NCBI RefSeq assembly: GCF_004341945.1
Contig: NZ_SMBP01000014.1
Span: forward strand, 1 to 64,000
Length of the DNA stretch: 64,000 nt
Reading direction: 5' to 3'
Origin: Longicatena caecimuris
Lineage (GTDB): Bacteria > Bacillota_I > Bacilli_A > Erysipelotrichales > Erysipelotrichaceae
In this document: positions 18,608-27,396 of the stretch, one piece after another
Numbering within the stretch: position 1 is the first letter of the stretch
How the letters are laid out: each line of letters starts with the position of its first letter
Made by a program: the position numbers and the translations under genes
Notes under the pieces: generated by a model
The model's input: the letters and a program-made list of their open reading frames with translations, nothing else
Told to the model about the DNA's origin: nothing
Database searches by the model: none

Positions 18608-19381
18608 TCATTCACTTATTTCTTTTATATACATCCCCACATGTTCACTACGATGTGCATCACTGGCAGTTATGATGTCCACACCATGTTGCTTCAAAAT
18701 GTTAAGGAAAGCAGCATTCGTCCCCATATCCTCATGATGATAGCGATAATAAATACCTGTATTATTTTCCATCTGAACATGGTAGCGTTTTGCTAAAGCA
18801 GCAATCCGCTCATATATCGGTGTCATATCCATCGTAGGTGTATAATGGAATAACTTTAACTGGTCGGGATGTCCGATTTGCGTAAATAAACCACTGCATA
18901 TCATATCTTCCATAATTTCATAATATCGCTGATAAATCGCGTTTGTATCGTATTTATCCCATAATATTTCCCGGGAAAATGCTTCCATATCATACAATAA
19001 ACCATCAATGGAATGAATGCTTCCAATCAGAAAATCGTAGGGATATTGTTGTAACAAATCTTTTAAAAATGCTTTATCCTTGGGAGCATAACAAACCTCT
19101 AAGCCAAATTTTACTTCAATAGGAAGCTGTTTTGACTTCATTTCAGCGATCAAATCAAAGTAGGTTTGTAAAGGCTCTAACTGCTTTTTTTCAAACCATG
19201 CTTTTTGTCTGGGATCGGCCTTCTTTAAGGGTTCATACATCGGCGCAAATTCAATAAAGCGATGTGTATGATCCAGTATATGCAAAGTATCTATCCCTTT
19301 TGCCACTGCTGCCTCGATAAATTCCATACAGTAATCAGGTGTCAATGGCCCATTTTCTAAATGTGTATGTCCATCAATCAT
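18608..19381 (-). CDS. PHP-domain phosphoesterase (histidinol-phosphatase-like)
   Basis: About 257 residues. The start MIDGHTHLENG supplies the metal-binding HxH motif, with further metal ligands in LDHTHRF, LIGSIHSID, TQIGHPD and ITASDAHRSEHVG. The pattern matches PHP hydrolases of the HisK type. No his operon is adjacent, so the substrate may be another phosphate ester. ATG at 19381 has AAGGGG eight bases upstream. Confidence 0.85.
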   Translation of the reverse strand: MIDGHTHLENGPLTPDYCMEFIEAAVAKGIDTLHILDHTHRFIEFAPMYEPLKKADPRQKAWFEKKQLEPLQTYFDLIAEMKSKQLPIEVKFGLEVCYAPKDKAFLKDLLQQYPYDFLIGSIHSIDGLLYDMEAFSREILWDKYDTNAIYQRYYEIMEDMICSGLFTQIGHPDQLKLFHYTPTMDMTPIYERIAALAKRYHVQMENNTGIYYRYHHEDMGTNAAFLNILKQHGVDIITASDAHRSEHVGMYIKEISE

Positions 19382-19445
19382 AATGCTCACCCCTTTTTAT
19401 TTCCATCATTATACTGTTAATAAAAAGAGATTGCAAACCCTTTGT

Positions 19446-19814
19446 TTAGATCATAAACCCTTCTGGTTTCTTAGGAAATGCAATTAATGGATTCTCATGC
19501 ATATCATAAACAGTGGCATGATCTTCTTCATGATGATGCAAGACATAGCTTTCTTCCAAAAGCATACCGGCTTGTGCCAATGCCCCTATTAAATCCGTGT
19601 AAGCATGCAAATCATGATAAGAGGTACGGATATGTCCTTCCTTATCTTCTAGCATAGAAAGACGAATCTTATTTTCAAATTGACCATTCGCAACCGTAAT
19701 TAAAAGATCGCCAATACGTCTGGAATAGCGCAGAAAACCATCCGCTGTCTTCTCCTCACAGCGGAAACCAAAATGACACAATTGTGCCAACATATGATCG
19801 TGTTTTAATTTCAT
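19446..19814 (-). CDS. Hypothetical protein, 122 aa
   Basis: A cytoplasmic protein with no signal peptide or membrane segment that I do not recognise. It has a mixed alpha/beta look (FLRYSRRIGDLLITVANG, then a helix DLIGALAQAGMLL) and a His/Glu-rich stretch VLHHHEEDHATVYD. It has good codon structure and a ribosome binding site (GGAGG region before the ATG), so it is probably real. It lies alone between the PHP gene and the siroheme operon. Confidence 0.6.
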   Translation of the reverse strand: MKLKHDHMLAQLCHFGFRCEEKTADGFLRYSRRIGDLLITVANGQFENKIRLSMLEDKEGHIRTSYHDLHAYTDLIGALAQAGMLLEESYVLHHHEEDHATVYDMHENPLIAFPKKPEGFMI

Positions 19815-20028
19815 GAAAAAACTCCTCCAATATTCTTATGATTTACTATATACTATGCAGCCTTTTGCATAGGTTATTCACATCTTATAAAAAATCTTTT
19901 GCTATGTTTACTATACAATAGAAATAGTATTCCGACAAGAGGAGTTTCTTGAATTTTAAATGAATTGATGCGTTTTTATTCCATTATCATCAAAAGAATA
20001 TGAAATTCTCATGACAAACCATAAATGG

Positions 20029-21261
20029 TTAAGTTGTAGCTTTTTCTTGCAACATGCTCATGATATGATCAAACAACTGTTTACGTAAAATTTTATCACT
20101 CATACAGGATATCCGTTTCGTGCTGGTAGCCGAAGCATGCTTACCATATAACATGTACAATGGATAGCTTTGAGTCGTTTCTTCTAATTGTTTGCTTTGC
20201 TTCTCATCGCAACAAGTCATATCCTTCATTTCTGCACAAATGGCGTGACAGCGTTTTTCGAAGTGTGAATCCTCACTGGCATGAAAAGTGATAAGCAATT
20301 TTGTACCTTCTTTATGATAAGTGTCATACAAATGCTGAAGTAATGCATGTAGCTTATCTTTTGTTGCATAAGGTAAGGGTAAGATGGAAGCATGGTATTC
20401 ATATGCAAGTTGTTTTGCTTCTTCATAAAAGTGCCCTTCCTGCAAAAACATAGGAACCACCTGTACCGGTATTGATACATCCTGCAAGAAAGCAAGTAAC
20501 TTTCTACAAGAAAATACTGCTGTTCGCTCATCGTTTACCTGCGATAAAATTCGCTTTGAAAGATAAGCATAACCAAAAGCCATGGCTGGCTGATGTAAAG
20601 ATAGTTCTTGTAGCAGCAACGCGATTTCTTCTTGAGCTTTTTCCCCTGTCACACCATGATACACCAAGACACATGCCCTTTGTTGCAGATAAGCCTTTGC
20701 TAAAAATTGTAGCAAAGGTAGCTCCATCGTCATCAACACCTCTAATAATGCATGCTTTTTCACACCATCTTTGACATGTCGCAAAATGGCTGCGCGCAGC
20801 GTCTTTAAAGCTTTAAGATATGGTACATGATGTTGTTTAAGTTGTGCATTAAACGATTCTAAGACCTGTTTTGCATAGCAAGGGGAATTCCCTTTGGTAG
20901 TGAAGGCAAGAGCATAATAAGCATCCTCTATATAAGACATGGCATGTACATCACTTTGCGAATCAGCTTCCACATTCATAAATAAGACATTTGCCTGTTG
21001 GGCAGCCTGACGCACTTCTCCATTCACCTCAGCATCATTGCTTGCTGCCACCACCAGAAAAGCATCAAGAACATCATCTTGAGTAAATGCACGCTTATGA
21101 CATTGTGCCAAAGCATACAGTTCCTTTAAGATATCTGGTGCAACGATGGTTACCTTAGCACCTTCGCGCAAAAATAATTTTGTTTTTCTTAATGCCACAT
21201 GGCCGCCTCCGACAATCAATACCTTACGATTTTTCAACTCTAGTTGTACACAAAGGCTCAT
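20029..21261 (-). CDS. Precorrin-2 dehydrogenase fused to a sirohydrochlorin chelatase-like domain
   Basis: A 410-residue fusion. Residues 1-200 are the Met8/CysG N-terminal type, with NAD-binding KVLIVGGGHVALRKTKLFL and the TKGNSPCYAKQV signature. Residues 205-410 resemble class II chelatases (CbiK/CbiX/SirB): GYAYLSKRIL is followed by a segment matching the SirB-type PLFLxxGxH histidine site (VVPMFLQEGHFYEEA) and later LITFHASEDSHFEK. Together these would oxidise precorrin-2 to sirohydrochlorin and insert iron (siroheme) or cobalt. It overlaps hemL by 4 bases as the last gene of the operon. The metal is inferred, not read. Confidence 0.85.
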   Translation of the reverse strand: MSLCVQLELKNRKVLIVGGGHVALRKTKLFLREGAKVTIVAPDILKELYALAQCHKRAFTQDDVLDAFLVVAASNDAEVNGEVRQAAQQANVLFMNVEADSQSDVHAMSYIEDAYYALAFTTKGNSPCYAKQVLESFNAQLKQHHVPYLKALKTLRAAILRHVKDGVKKHALLEVLMTMELPLLQFLAKAYLQQRACVLVYHGVTGEKAQEEIALLLQELSLHQPAMAFGYAYLSKRILSQVNDERTAVFSCRKLLAFLQDVSIPVQVVPMFLQEGHFYEEAKQLAYEYHASILPLPYATKDKLHALLQHLYDTYHKEGTKLLITFHASEDSHFEKRCHAICAEMKDMTCCDEKQSKQLEETTQSYPLYMLYGKHASATSTKRISCMSDKILRKQLFDHIMSMLQEKATT

Positions 21262-22553
21262 AGACGTTTGACCTTATCTAACGCAAGTGCTATCTTATCT
21301 AGTACATAATCTAATTGTTCTTTGGTATGTGCATCGGATAAGAACATGGCCTCATAAGGAGAAGGCGCAAGTAAGATGCCTTCTTCATACAAGGTATGAA
21401 AATATGTGGTAAACATATCCTGCGAGCATGTTTTCACTTCATCATAAGAAGATATTGCTGTATCTGTAAAAAACAGCGTTAGTAAAGAACCGCATTGGTG
21501 CACTTGGAAAGGTAATCCTTTTTCCTGTAACAATTTTTCTATACCTGTTTTCAGATAATGTCCCTTATCTGCTAACTCTGTGTATAGGTGTGGATGTGTT
21601 TTTAAATAGTCTAATAATAGCGTGCCCAGATGCATTGCCAAAGGATTCCCCGATAATGTACCTGCCTGATAGATAGGACCACATGGAGATACACAAGACA
21701 TAATTTCCTTTTTCCCTCCATAGGCTCCTACCGGAAGACCGGCACCTATGATCTTACCGAAGCATGCCATATCCGGAGTAATCCCATAATACTGGGCAGC
21801 TCCTCCATATGCCAAACGAAAACCGGTAATGACTTCATCAAAGATCAAAACACTGTGATATTCATCACATAGTGCCCGTAAGCCTTTTAAAAATGAAGCG
21901 TTCGCGCCAACGACTCCCATATTACCGGCAACCGGTTCAATGATGACAGCCGCAATATCATCAGGATATTGTTCCATCACTTCTTTAACGGAAGCCAGAT
22001 CATTATAACGGCACACCAGTGTATGTTTTACCATATCCTCAGGAACACCGGGACTCGTCGGCGTGCCAAAGGTTAAAGCACCGGAGCCGGATTTCACTAA
22101 CAGACAATCACTGTGCCCGTGATAACACCCTTCAAACTTAATAATCTTATTGCGCTTGGTATAGCCTCTGGCTATGCGAATGGCAGACATGGTTGCTTCT
22201 GTACCCGAATTCACCATACGTACCATATCCATACCACGATACGCATCACAGATAAGTTTTGCCAGATGTTCCTCATCCGGTGTACATAAGCCATAGCTGA
22301 TTCCCTTACGCATGACCTCTTCCATACCATTTACCAATAAGGGATGATTATGTCCTAAAATCATCGGCCCCCAGGAGCAGATAAAATCTAAATAGGCATT
22401 TCCATCAACATCATATAGATACGCACCATCTGCATGATCTACAAACAAGGGTATTTCTTTTACATTCGCAAAAGCTCTCACCGGGGAATTCACACCACCC
22501 GGTATATAGCGGCAAGCTTTGGCAAACAAGGCCTCACTCTTTTGATGGTTCAT
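21258..22553 (-). CDS. hemL: Glutamate-1-semialdehyde 2,1-aminomutase
   Basis: About 431 residues, PLP-dependent class III aminotransferase fold. IPGGVNSPVRAF near the N-terminus is diagnostic, MVNSGTEATMSAIRIARGYT lies near the cofactor, and the Schiff-base lysine is in CFGKIIGAGLPVGAYGG. It converts glutamate-1-semialdehyde to 5-aminolevulinate, the second step of the C5 route started by HemA in the same operon. ATG at 22553 sits two bases after the hemB stop codon, with AAGGAGA upstream. Confidence 0.97.
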   Translation of the reverse strand: MNHQKSEALFAKACRYIPGGVNSPVRAFANVKEIPLFVDHADGAYLYDVDGNAYLDFICSWGPMILGHNHPLLVNGMEEVMRKGISYGLCTPDEEHLAKLICDAYRGMDMVRMVNSGTEATMSAIRIARGYTKRNKIIKFEGCYHGHSDCLLVKSGSGALTFGTPTSPGVPEDMVKHTLVCRYNDLASVKEVMEQYPDDIAAVIIEPVAGNMGVVGANASFLKGLRALCDEYHSVLIFDEVITGFRLAYGGAAQYYGITPDMACFGKIIGAGLPVGAYGGKKEIMSCVSPCGPIYQAGTLSGNPLAMHLGTLLLDYLKTHPHLYTELADKGHYLKTGIEKLLQEKGLPFQVHQCGSLLTLFFTDTAISSYDEVKTCSQDMFTTYFHTLYEEGILLAPSPYEAMFLSDAHTKEQLDYVLDKIALALDKVKRL

Positions 22554-22555
22554 GC

Positions 22556-23527
22556 TCAGCACTCTCCTTTACGAAGTTGCTTTGCAATATCCAAAGCAAA
22601 ATAGGTGATGATAATATCTGCACCTGCCCGCTTAAAGGCTAGCATGGTTTCATAAATAACTTCTTCCTTTACTAAGCCTTGCGCTACAGCCAACTTCAAC
22701 ATGCTATATTCTCCACTGACATTATATACACATAAAGGTGTTGCAAACTGGTGCTTGGCCATCTTTACGATATCCAAATAGGCCAAAGCCGGTTTCACCA
22801 TGATGACATCTGCGCCCTCTTCAATATCTGCTGCTATCTCACGCATTGCCTCTTCTTGATTGGCATAATCCATCTGATAGCTGCGGCGATCACCAAAGCT
22901 TGGGGCAGAATGTGCAGCTTCGCGAAATGGTCCATAATACGAAGAAGCATACTTGGCACTATACCCCATAATCGCAACTTCTTGATAGCCATGTGCATCC
23001 AAACATTCTCGAATAGATGCAATGTGACCATCCATCATATCACTTGGCGCAACCATATCAACACCAGCAGCTGCATAACTTAAGGCAATCTTATTTAAGT
23101 AGGTTAAGGTTACATCATTATCTACATGACCATCTTCACATAAGATGCCACAGTGTCCATGATCTGTATACTCACACATGCAGACATCCGCAATGACATA
23201 AAGCATTGGATATTCTTGTTTAATATAAGCAATCGCTTTCTGGATGATGCCATCTTGTGCATATGCACTGCTGCCACAGGCATCCTTATGTAAAGGAATA
23301 CCAAACAAGATACAGGATAAAACACCCGTTTCTACCATCTCATCTAAAATCTCATGCAAATGATCCAATGAATAATGATACACACCCGGCATTGCTGGAA
23401 TTTCCTGTTTGACATCTGGCTGTTCCGTCACAAATAGTGGATAAACAAGCTCCTTTGCTGACAATCTGGTTTCTTTCATCATATCACGGATGACACTGTT
23501 TTTTCTTAATCTTCGACCTCGATACAT
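22556..23527 (-). CDS. hemB: Delta-aminolevulinic acid dehydratase (porphobilinogen synthase)
   Basis: A 323-residue ALAD. Its two active-site lysines are in GYSAKYASSYYGPFR and DVIMVKPALAYLD. The cysteine cluster VCMCEYTDHGHCGIL indicates a zinc-dependent enzyme. It condenses two 5-aminolevulinate molecules to porphobilinogen. It sits between cobA-hemD (3-base gap) and hemL (2-base gap) and is full length. Confidence 0.97.
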   Translation of the reverse strand: MYRGRRLRKNSVIRDMMKETRLSAKELVYPLFVTEQPDVKQEIPAMPGVYHYSLDHLHEILDEMVETGVLSCILFGIPLHKDACGSSAYAQDGIIQKAIAYIKQEYPMLYVIADVCMCEYTDHGHCGILCEDGHVDNDVTLTYLNKIALSYAAAGVDMVAPSDMMDGHIASIRECLDAHGYQEVAIMGYSAKYASSYYGPFREAAHSAPSFGDRRSYQMDYANQEEAMREIAADIEEGADVIMVKPALAYLDIVKMAKHQFATPLCVYNVSGEYSMLKLAVAQGLVKEEVIYETMLAFKRAGADIIITYFALDIAKQLRKGEC

Positions 23528-23530
23528 GCT

Positions 23531-24991
23531 CTAGTCCCTTCCTTTCTTTTCATGGTGTAAAATGGCTTTCACAAATTCTTCCATTTCCGCATGTTTCAAT
23601 GTCGTAATGGAGGTGAATCCTTCTTTTATCAATGCCTGTTTTGTTCTTTCTCCCATTGCATACACCATTTGCTTACGTTGCTTTGTCTGCTTTGCATATT
23701 GCTGAACACTAAAAGGACACGTCATTAAAACGCCATCATAATCCTCATCTTGTATTGAATGGGGCAGCTCTTCTATCGTATATAAAGGCACATAACTTAC
23801 CTTACATTGTGTTTCTAATGTCTTTTGCAAATACGTATTTCCATTTACAGCTTTTGGCAGTAGGATATGATCCTGTTTTTGAACAGATGCTGTTAAAAGC
23901 TCTGCCATATGTTTACTGTCATGAATGTTTGGCATCAGATCAGCGCATAAGCCATATTGTGCCAAAGCCTTTTTGGTTCCTTTTCCCATGACACAAAGTT
24001 TACACTGATAAAGAATACGACTGTCAAAACCTGCTTCCTGCAGCTGTTTCATGAGGATATGCACCACCTGCGCACTAGTAAACACGACATGGGTAAAAGA
24101 TTGGAATGCTTCTTTTGTCCATGTATGTGCTATCGCTTTACAATACCCACATTGTACTTCCTCGCACCATGCTCCTTGCTCGCGTAATAGCTTTGCTGCT
24201 TGATGTTCTTCTTTCTGTACCTTGACTAGCAGATAGCGCTTTTGAAATAATGGTTTTTGTTCATAGAAACAAAGCTTTTCTCTTAGTTTAACTACCTCAC
24301 CAATCACAATGATGGCAGGAGAAGATAAGGTATCAATGTCTTTTTGATGCAGTTCTGCCAATGTGGTCGTTAACACCTTTTGGCTAGGCATACTGACATG
24401 CGAACATATGGCCATTGGCGTAGCCTTCTCCATACCACATGCCAATAATTTTTCCACAAGCTGCATGGCTGAGCGCAAGCCCATCAAAAAAATCAGCGTA
24501 TCCTTTGTTTTGGCTAACTCCGCAAAGTTTAAATCAGCAAGGACATCTTTTTGTGAATGTGCGGTATATACGCGAAACCCATTGGTATATCCTCGATGAG
24601 TAACCGGAATCCCGGCATATGCCAAACCACCGATAGCAGAAGAAATACCGCAAACAACCTCAAAAGCAATACCTGCCTGTGCTAATGCCAGACCTTCTTC
24701 TGCCCCTCTGCCAAATACATAAGGATCTCCGCCTTTTAGACGTACCGTAACAGGATAGGTTCTCCCAGCATCTACAAGCAGTTTTTGAATCATCGCTTGC
24801 GGCATCGTATGCTTATGGTTCTCTTTCCCCACATAAATTAGCTTACAATCTGCTTTGGCATAGGATAATAAGGAAGGATCAATTAAGCGATCATATAGAA
24901 TACAATCTGCCTCTTCTATACAAGCCTTTCCTTTTAAACTTAATAATGCAGGATCACCACATCCTGCCCCAACCAGATATACTTTATTCAT
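23531..24991 (-). CDS. cobA-hemD: Uroporphyrinogen-III C-methyltransferase/uroporphyrinogen-III synthase fusion
   Basis: A 486-residue bifunctional protein. The N-terminal half (1-240) is a SAM-dependent SUMT with VYLVGAGCGDPALLSLKG and RLKGGDPYVFGRGAEE, which makes precorrin-2. The C-terminal half (about 250-486) is a HemD-type synthase (FTHVVFTSAQVV, YDGVLMTCPFSVQQY), which closes uroporphyrinogen III from hydroxymethylbilane. The fusion commits flux from HemC straight to precorrin-2, away from protoheme. It overlaps hemC by 8 bases. Confidence 0.95.
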   Translation of the reverse strand: MNKVYLVGAGCGDPALLSLKGKACIEEADCILYDRLIDPSLLSYAKADCKLIYVGKENHKHTMPQAMIQKLLVDAGRTYPVTVRLKGGDPYVFGRGAEEGLALAQAGIAFEVVCGISSAIGGLAYAGIPVTHRGYTNGFRVYTAHSQKDVLADLNFAELAKTKDTLIFLMGLRSAMQLVEKLLACGMEKATPMAICSHVSMPSQKVLTTTLAELHQKDIDTLSSPAIIVIGEVVKLREKLCFYEQKPLFQKRYLLVKVQKEEHQAAKLLREQGAWCEEVQCGYCKAIAHTWTKEAFQSFTHVVFTSAQVVHILMKQLQEAGFDSRILYQCKLCVMGKGTKKALAQYGLCADLMPNIHDSKHMAELLTASVQKQDHILLPKAVNGNTYLQKTLETQCKVSYVPLYTIEELPHSIQDEDYDGVLMTCPFSVQQYAKQTKQRKQMVYAMGERTKQALIKEGFTSITTLKHAEMEEFVKAILHHEKKGRD

Positions 24992-25883
24992 GAGATTGCA
25001 CCGCCTTTATCAAATACTTCGCTGCTTCAAAGGGAAGCTGCTGTGCGTCTGTTAAAGGACGCCTCCAATGTAGATCACACATCTTACTACAATCCTCATT
25101 TCCATAAAGAGCATCAAACACGATTTCCTTTTCCGTGATCTTGCAATGCGCACCAACCGGCGTATGACATCCCCCATCGATTGCCTGTAAAAAGGTGCGT
25201 TCTATTTGAATTTCTTGATCAATATGTGTATTCGCCAAAGCATTGATCATGGTTAAAAGCGTGGCATCTTGTTCTTTGACCTCAATGGCCAAAGCCCCTT
25301 GTCCACAAGCCGGTATCATAGATGTGTAGGGAAAATATTCATAAGAAATTCCTTGTACTTGCAAACGTTTTAAGCCTGCGGCTGCTAAGACGATGCCATC
25401 AAGCTGCTGTTCTTCCATTTTTCTCAATCTGGTATCCACATTCCCCCGTATCCCCACAACGGATATATCCGGACGCAGTTTCATTAGTTGTACCTTACGG
25501 CGTTTACTGCCGGTGCCAATTTTCGCCTGAGGTCCTAATTCATGAAACGTTGTCTTGGTACGGGATATAAAAACATCTCGTGCATCTTCGCGAAGAAGCG
25601 TTTTAGTAAAACATAATCCTTTGGGTAATTGGGTTGGCATGTCCTTTAAACTATGTACTGCCATATGAATCTTTCCTGCTAACAAAGCTTCTTCTATTTC
25701 CTTCACAAAAATGCCCTTGGCATCCATTTGATCTAATGCCACATGCTGTTGAAGATCCCCCTTTGTGGCAATGATCTGTAACGTGAAACTATGCTGGGGA
25801 TAGGTGTTTTGTAATAAAGTGCGAACTTGTTCACTTTGGGCAAGGGCTAAGGCACTGCCTCTGGTTCCTATGATATATCGCAT
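24984..25883 (-). CDS. hemC: Hydroxymethylbilane synthase (porphobilinogen deaminase)
   Basis: A 299-residue protein starting MRYIIGTRGSALALAQ. The dipyrromethane cofactor cysteine is in DGGCHTPVGAHC (about residue 241), and IRGNVDTRLRKM and HSLKDMP are also present. It polymerises four porphobilinogen units. It overlaps hemA by 16 bases and cobA-hemD by 8 bases, showing tight translational coupling. Confidence 0.97.
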   Translation of the reverse strand: MRYIIGTRGSALALAQSEQVRTLLQNTYPQHSFTLQIIATKGDLQQHVALDQMDAKGIFVKEIEEALLAGKIHMAVHSLKDMPTQLPKGLCFTKTLLREDARDVFISRTKTTFHELGPQAKIGTGSKRRKVQLMKLRPDISVVGIRGNVDTRLRKMEEQQLDGIVLAAAGLKRLQVQGISYEYFPYTSMIPACGQGALAIEVKEQDATLLTMINALANTHIDQEIQIERTFLQAIDGGCHTPVGAHCKITEKEIVFDALYGNEDCSKMCDLHWRRPLTDAQQLPFEAAKYLIKAVQSHE

Positions 25884-27109
25884 ATGTCATCCTCCTTTAA
25901 GAATAGCTGCTCTACCATTGCCGCATATTGTTCCTGATCTTCTTCCTGCAGCTGTTTTAAGGAAAGAATCGGTTCTTTTACCATACGCAAAAAAGAAGTT
26001 TCCAGCACTTTCTTCATCATGCGTTCCTCATGTGGCTGTAAAGATAATTTCTGTTTTAATAATTCATACGTATGTTGTGCCTGTTGTTTGCTGTATGTTT
26101 GTAAAGAAGCTATCGCTTTGTCAACCTGTACATGGCACAGCCATTCCATTAAAGAATCCACACGCTGTACCATATCCCCATAGGCCAGGCGCATTCTTTT
26201 TTGCCGTTCTTTGCTATGCTCATCAGCGATGATTTGCAAATCATCTAGATTACAGAGATGATGATTTTCATCTTTTATGGTCTCATCAATATCCCTAGGT
26301 GAAGCCAGATCCATGAGATATTGTTCTTTCTCTGTGAGAGGATACGCTTCTTTTTTAATGATAACATGCGGACTGGCCGTTGCTGAAATGATCATATCAC
26401 AATCCTTTATATAAGAATATCGTTCTTCAAAAGGTACAATCGGCAGCTTTTCCTTTCCTTCCTGTAATTTTGATGCATGAGCTAAGGTACGACTACATAG
26501 CCAAAGATCCGCTTTTACATCCTTAAGATACATAAGCATCAGCTGTGCCATTTCCCCACTTCCGATCAAAAGAATTTTCTTCCCTTGCAACGTTGTTTGC
26601 TGTGTTAAATATGTATAGGCAAGATAAGCAATCGATGTGGATATTTCGCTGATGCGATATGTCTGTTTTATTTGTTTGATGCAGGAAAAGCAAGTTTGTA
26701 AGATGCGATGCAGCTCTTTGCGACATGCTCCTGCCTGATTGGCAAATGCATATGCTGTTTTCATTTGCCCAAGAATCTGATCTTCTCCAAGGATCATAGA
26801 ATGATAGCCCCCACATACTTCAAACAAATATAGTAGGGCTTCTTTTCCCGTTTTAACAAAGACATCTTCACGAGCAATGGTTTTCGCCATCTTCACAAAT
26901 AAGGTGATCGCCTGATGCAGCTGTTGCTTTTCTTCATAGACAATATACAACTCACTGCGGTTGCATGTTGTCACACTCATTGCTTGTAGGATTTTGCTAT
27001 CTAGTAGTTCATCATAAAGCTGTAATTTTTGCGTATCGCTAAAGGATGCCCCTTCACGTTTTTGAATGGAGGTTTTTTGATAACTGATACCGATTACACC
27101 AAACTTCAT
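25868..27109 (-). CDS. hemA: Glutamyl-tRNA reductase
   Basis: A 413-residue C5-pathway enzyme. The catalytic cysteine is in VTTCNRSELYIVY (about residue 50). MILGEDQILGQMKTAY and the NADPH-binding KILLIGSGEMAQLM follow, with a C-terminal dimerisation helix. It converts Glu-tRNA to glutamate-1-semialdehyde. It is the first gene of the six-gene operon and is preceded by a clear promoter with a palindrome over the -35. Confidence 0.97.
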   Translation of the reverse strand: MKFGVIGISYQKTSIQKREGASFSDTQKLQLYDELLDSKILQAMSVTTCNRSELYIVYEEKQQLHQAITLFVKMAKTIAREDVFVKTGKEALLYLFEVCGGYHSMILGEDQILGQMKTAYAFANQAGACRKELHRILQTCFSCIKQIKQTYRISEISTSIAYLAYTYLTQQTTLQGKKILLIGSGEMAQLMLMYLKDVKADLWLCSRTLAHASKLQEGKEKLPIVPFEERYSYIKDCDMIISATASPHVIIKKEAYPLTEKEQYLMDLASPRDIDETIKDENHHLCNLDDLQIIADEHSKERQKRMRLAYGDMVQRVDSLMEWLCHVQVDKAIASLQTYSKQQAQHTYELLKQKLSLQPHEERMMKKVLETSFLRMVKEPILSLKQLQEEDQEQYAAMVEQLFLKEDDICDIS

Positions 27110-27131
27110 ATGTTTACACCTCGCTTTCTAC

Positions 27132-27161
27132 ATTATAATAAAATTGAATGTGATATTCAAT
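27132..27161 (-). promoter_or_regulatory. Promoter of the hem/siroheme operon with palindromic operator
   Basis: Minus strand TTGAAT (27155-27160), a 17-base spacer and TATAAT (27132-27137). A perfect palindrome with 7-base arms, ATTGAATgtgatATTCAAT (27143-27161, plus strand), covers the -35 and half the spacer, so a repressor bound there would block the promoter. I cannot name the regulator. Confidence 0.72.
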
Positions 27162-27169
27162 GAAAGAGG

Positions 27170-27201
27170 GCATCCATAAATTCTTATGAAGCATCCATAA
27201 A
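27170..27201. repeat. Direct repeat GCATCCATAAA upstream of the hem promoter
   Basis: GCATCCATAAA occurs at 27170-27180 and 27191-27201. The spacing of 21 bases (two helical turns) upstream of the -35 suits an activator site. Confidence 0.5.
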
Positions 27202-27337
27202 AATATCTTATGCTACAGGTGCAGCTTTTTATGTTCTCTGCGAAAAAACAAAGACCTGAAAGATAGCCCAAATTAAACACCCTGATTCGCCGATATGATC
27301 AAAGATAAAGGAATAATGCAGGAACAAAGGAAACGGG

Positions 27338-27373
27338 TAAAAAAAGCACTCTTTCTTTATCTAAAAAAGAGTG
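27338..27373 (-). terminator. Terminator of the SDR gene
   Basis: GCACTCTTT / AAAGAGTGC stem with a TTTTTTT tract on the minus strand, about 25 bases beyond the SDR stop codon. Confidence 0.88.
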
Positions 27374-27396
27374 CCTGCGTATAAAATCCGTAATCC

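Noticed and set aside
27110-27396. Possible cobalamin or heme-responsive riboswitch upstream of hemA
   Set aside because: No B12-box or similar conserved core was found. The region holds a promoter, palindrome, direct repeats and the SDR terminator instead.
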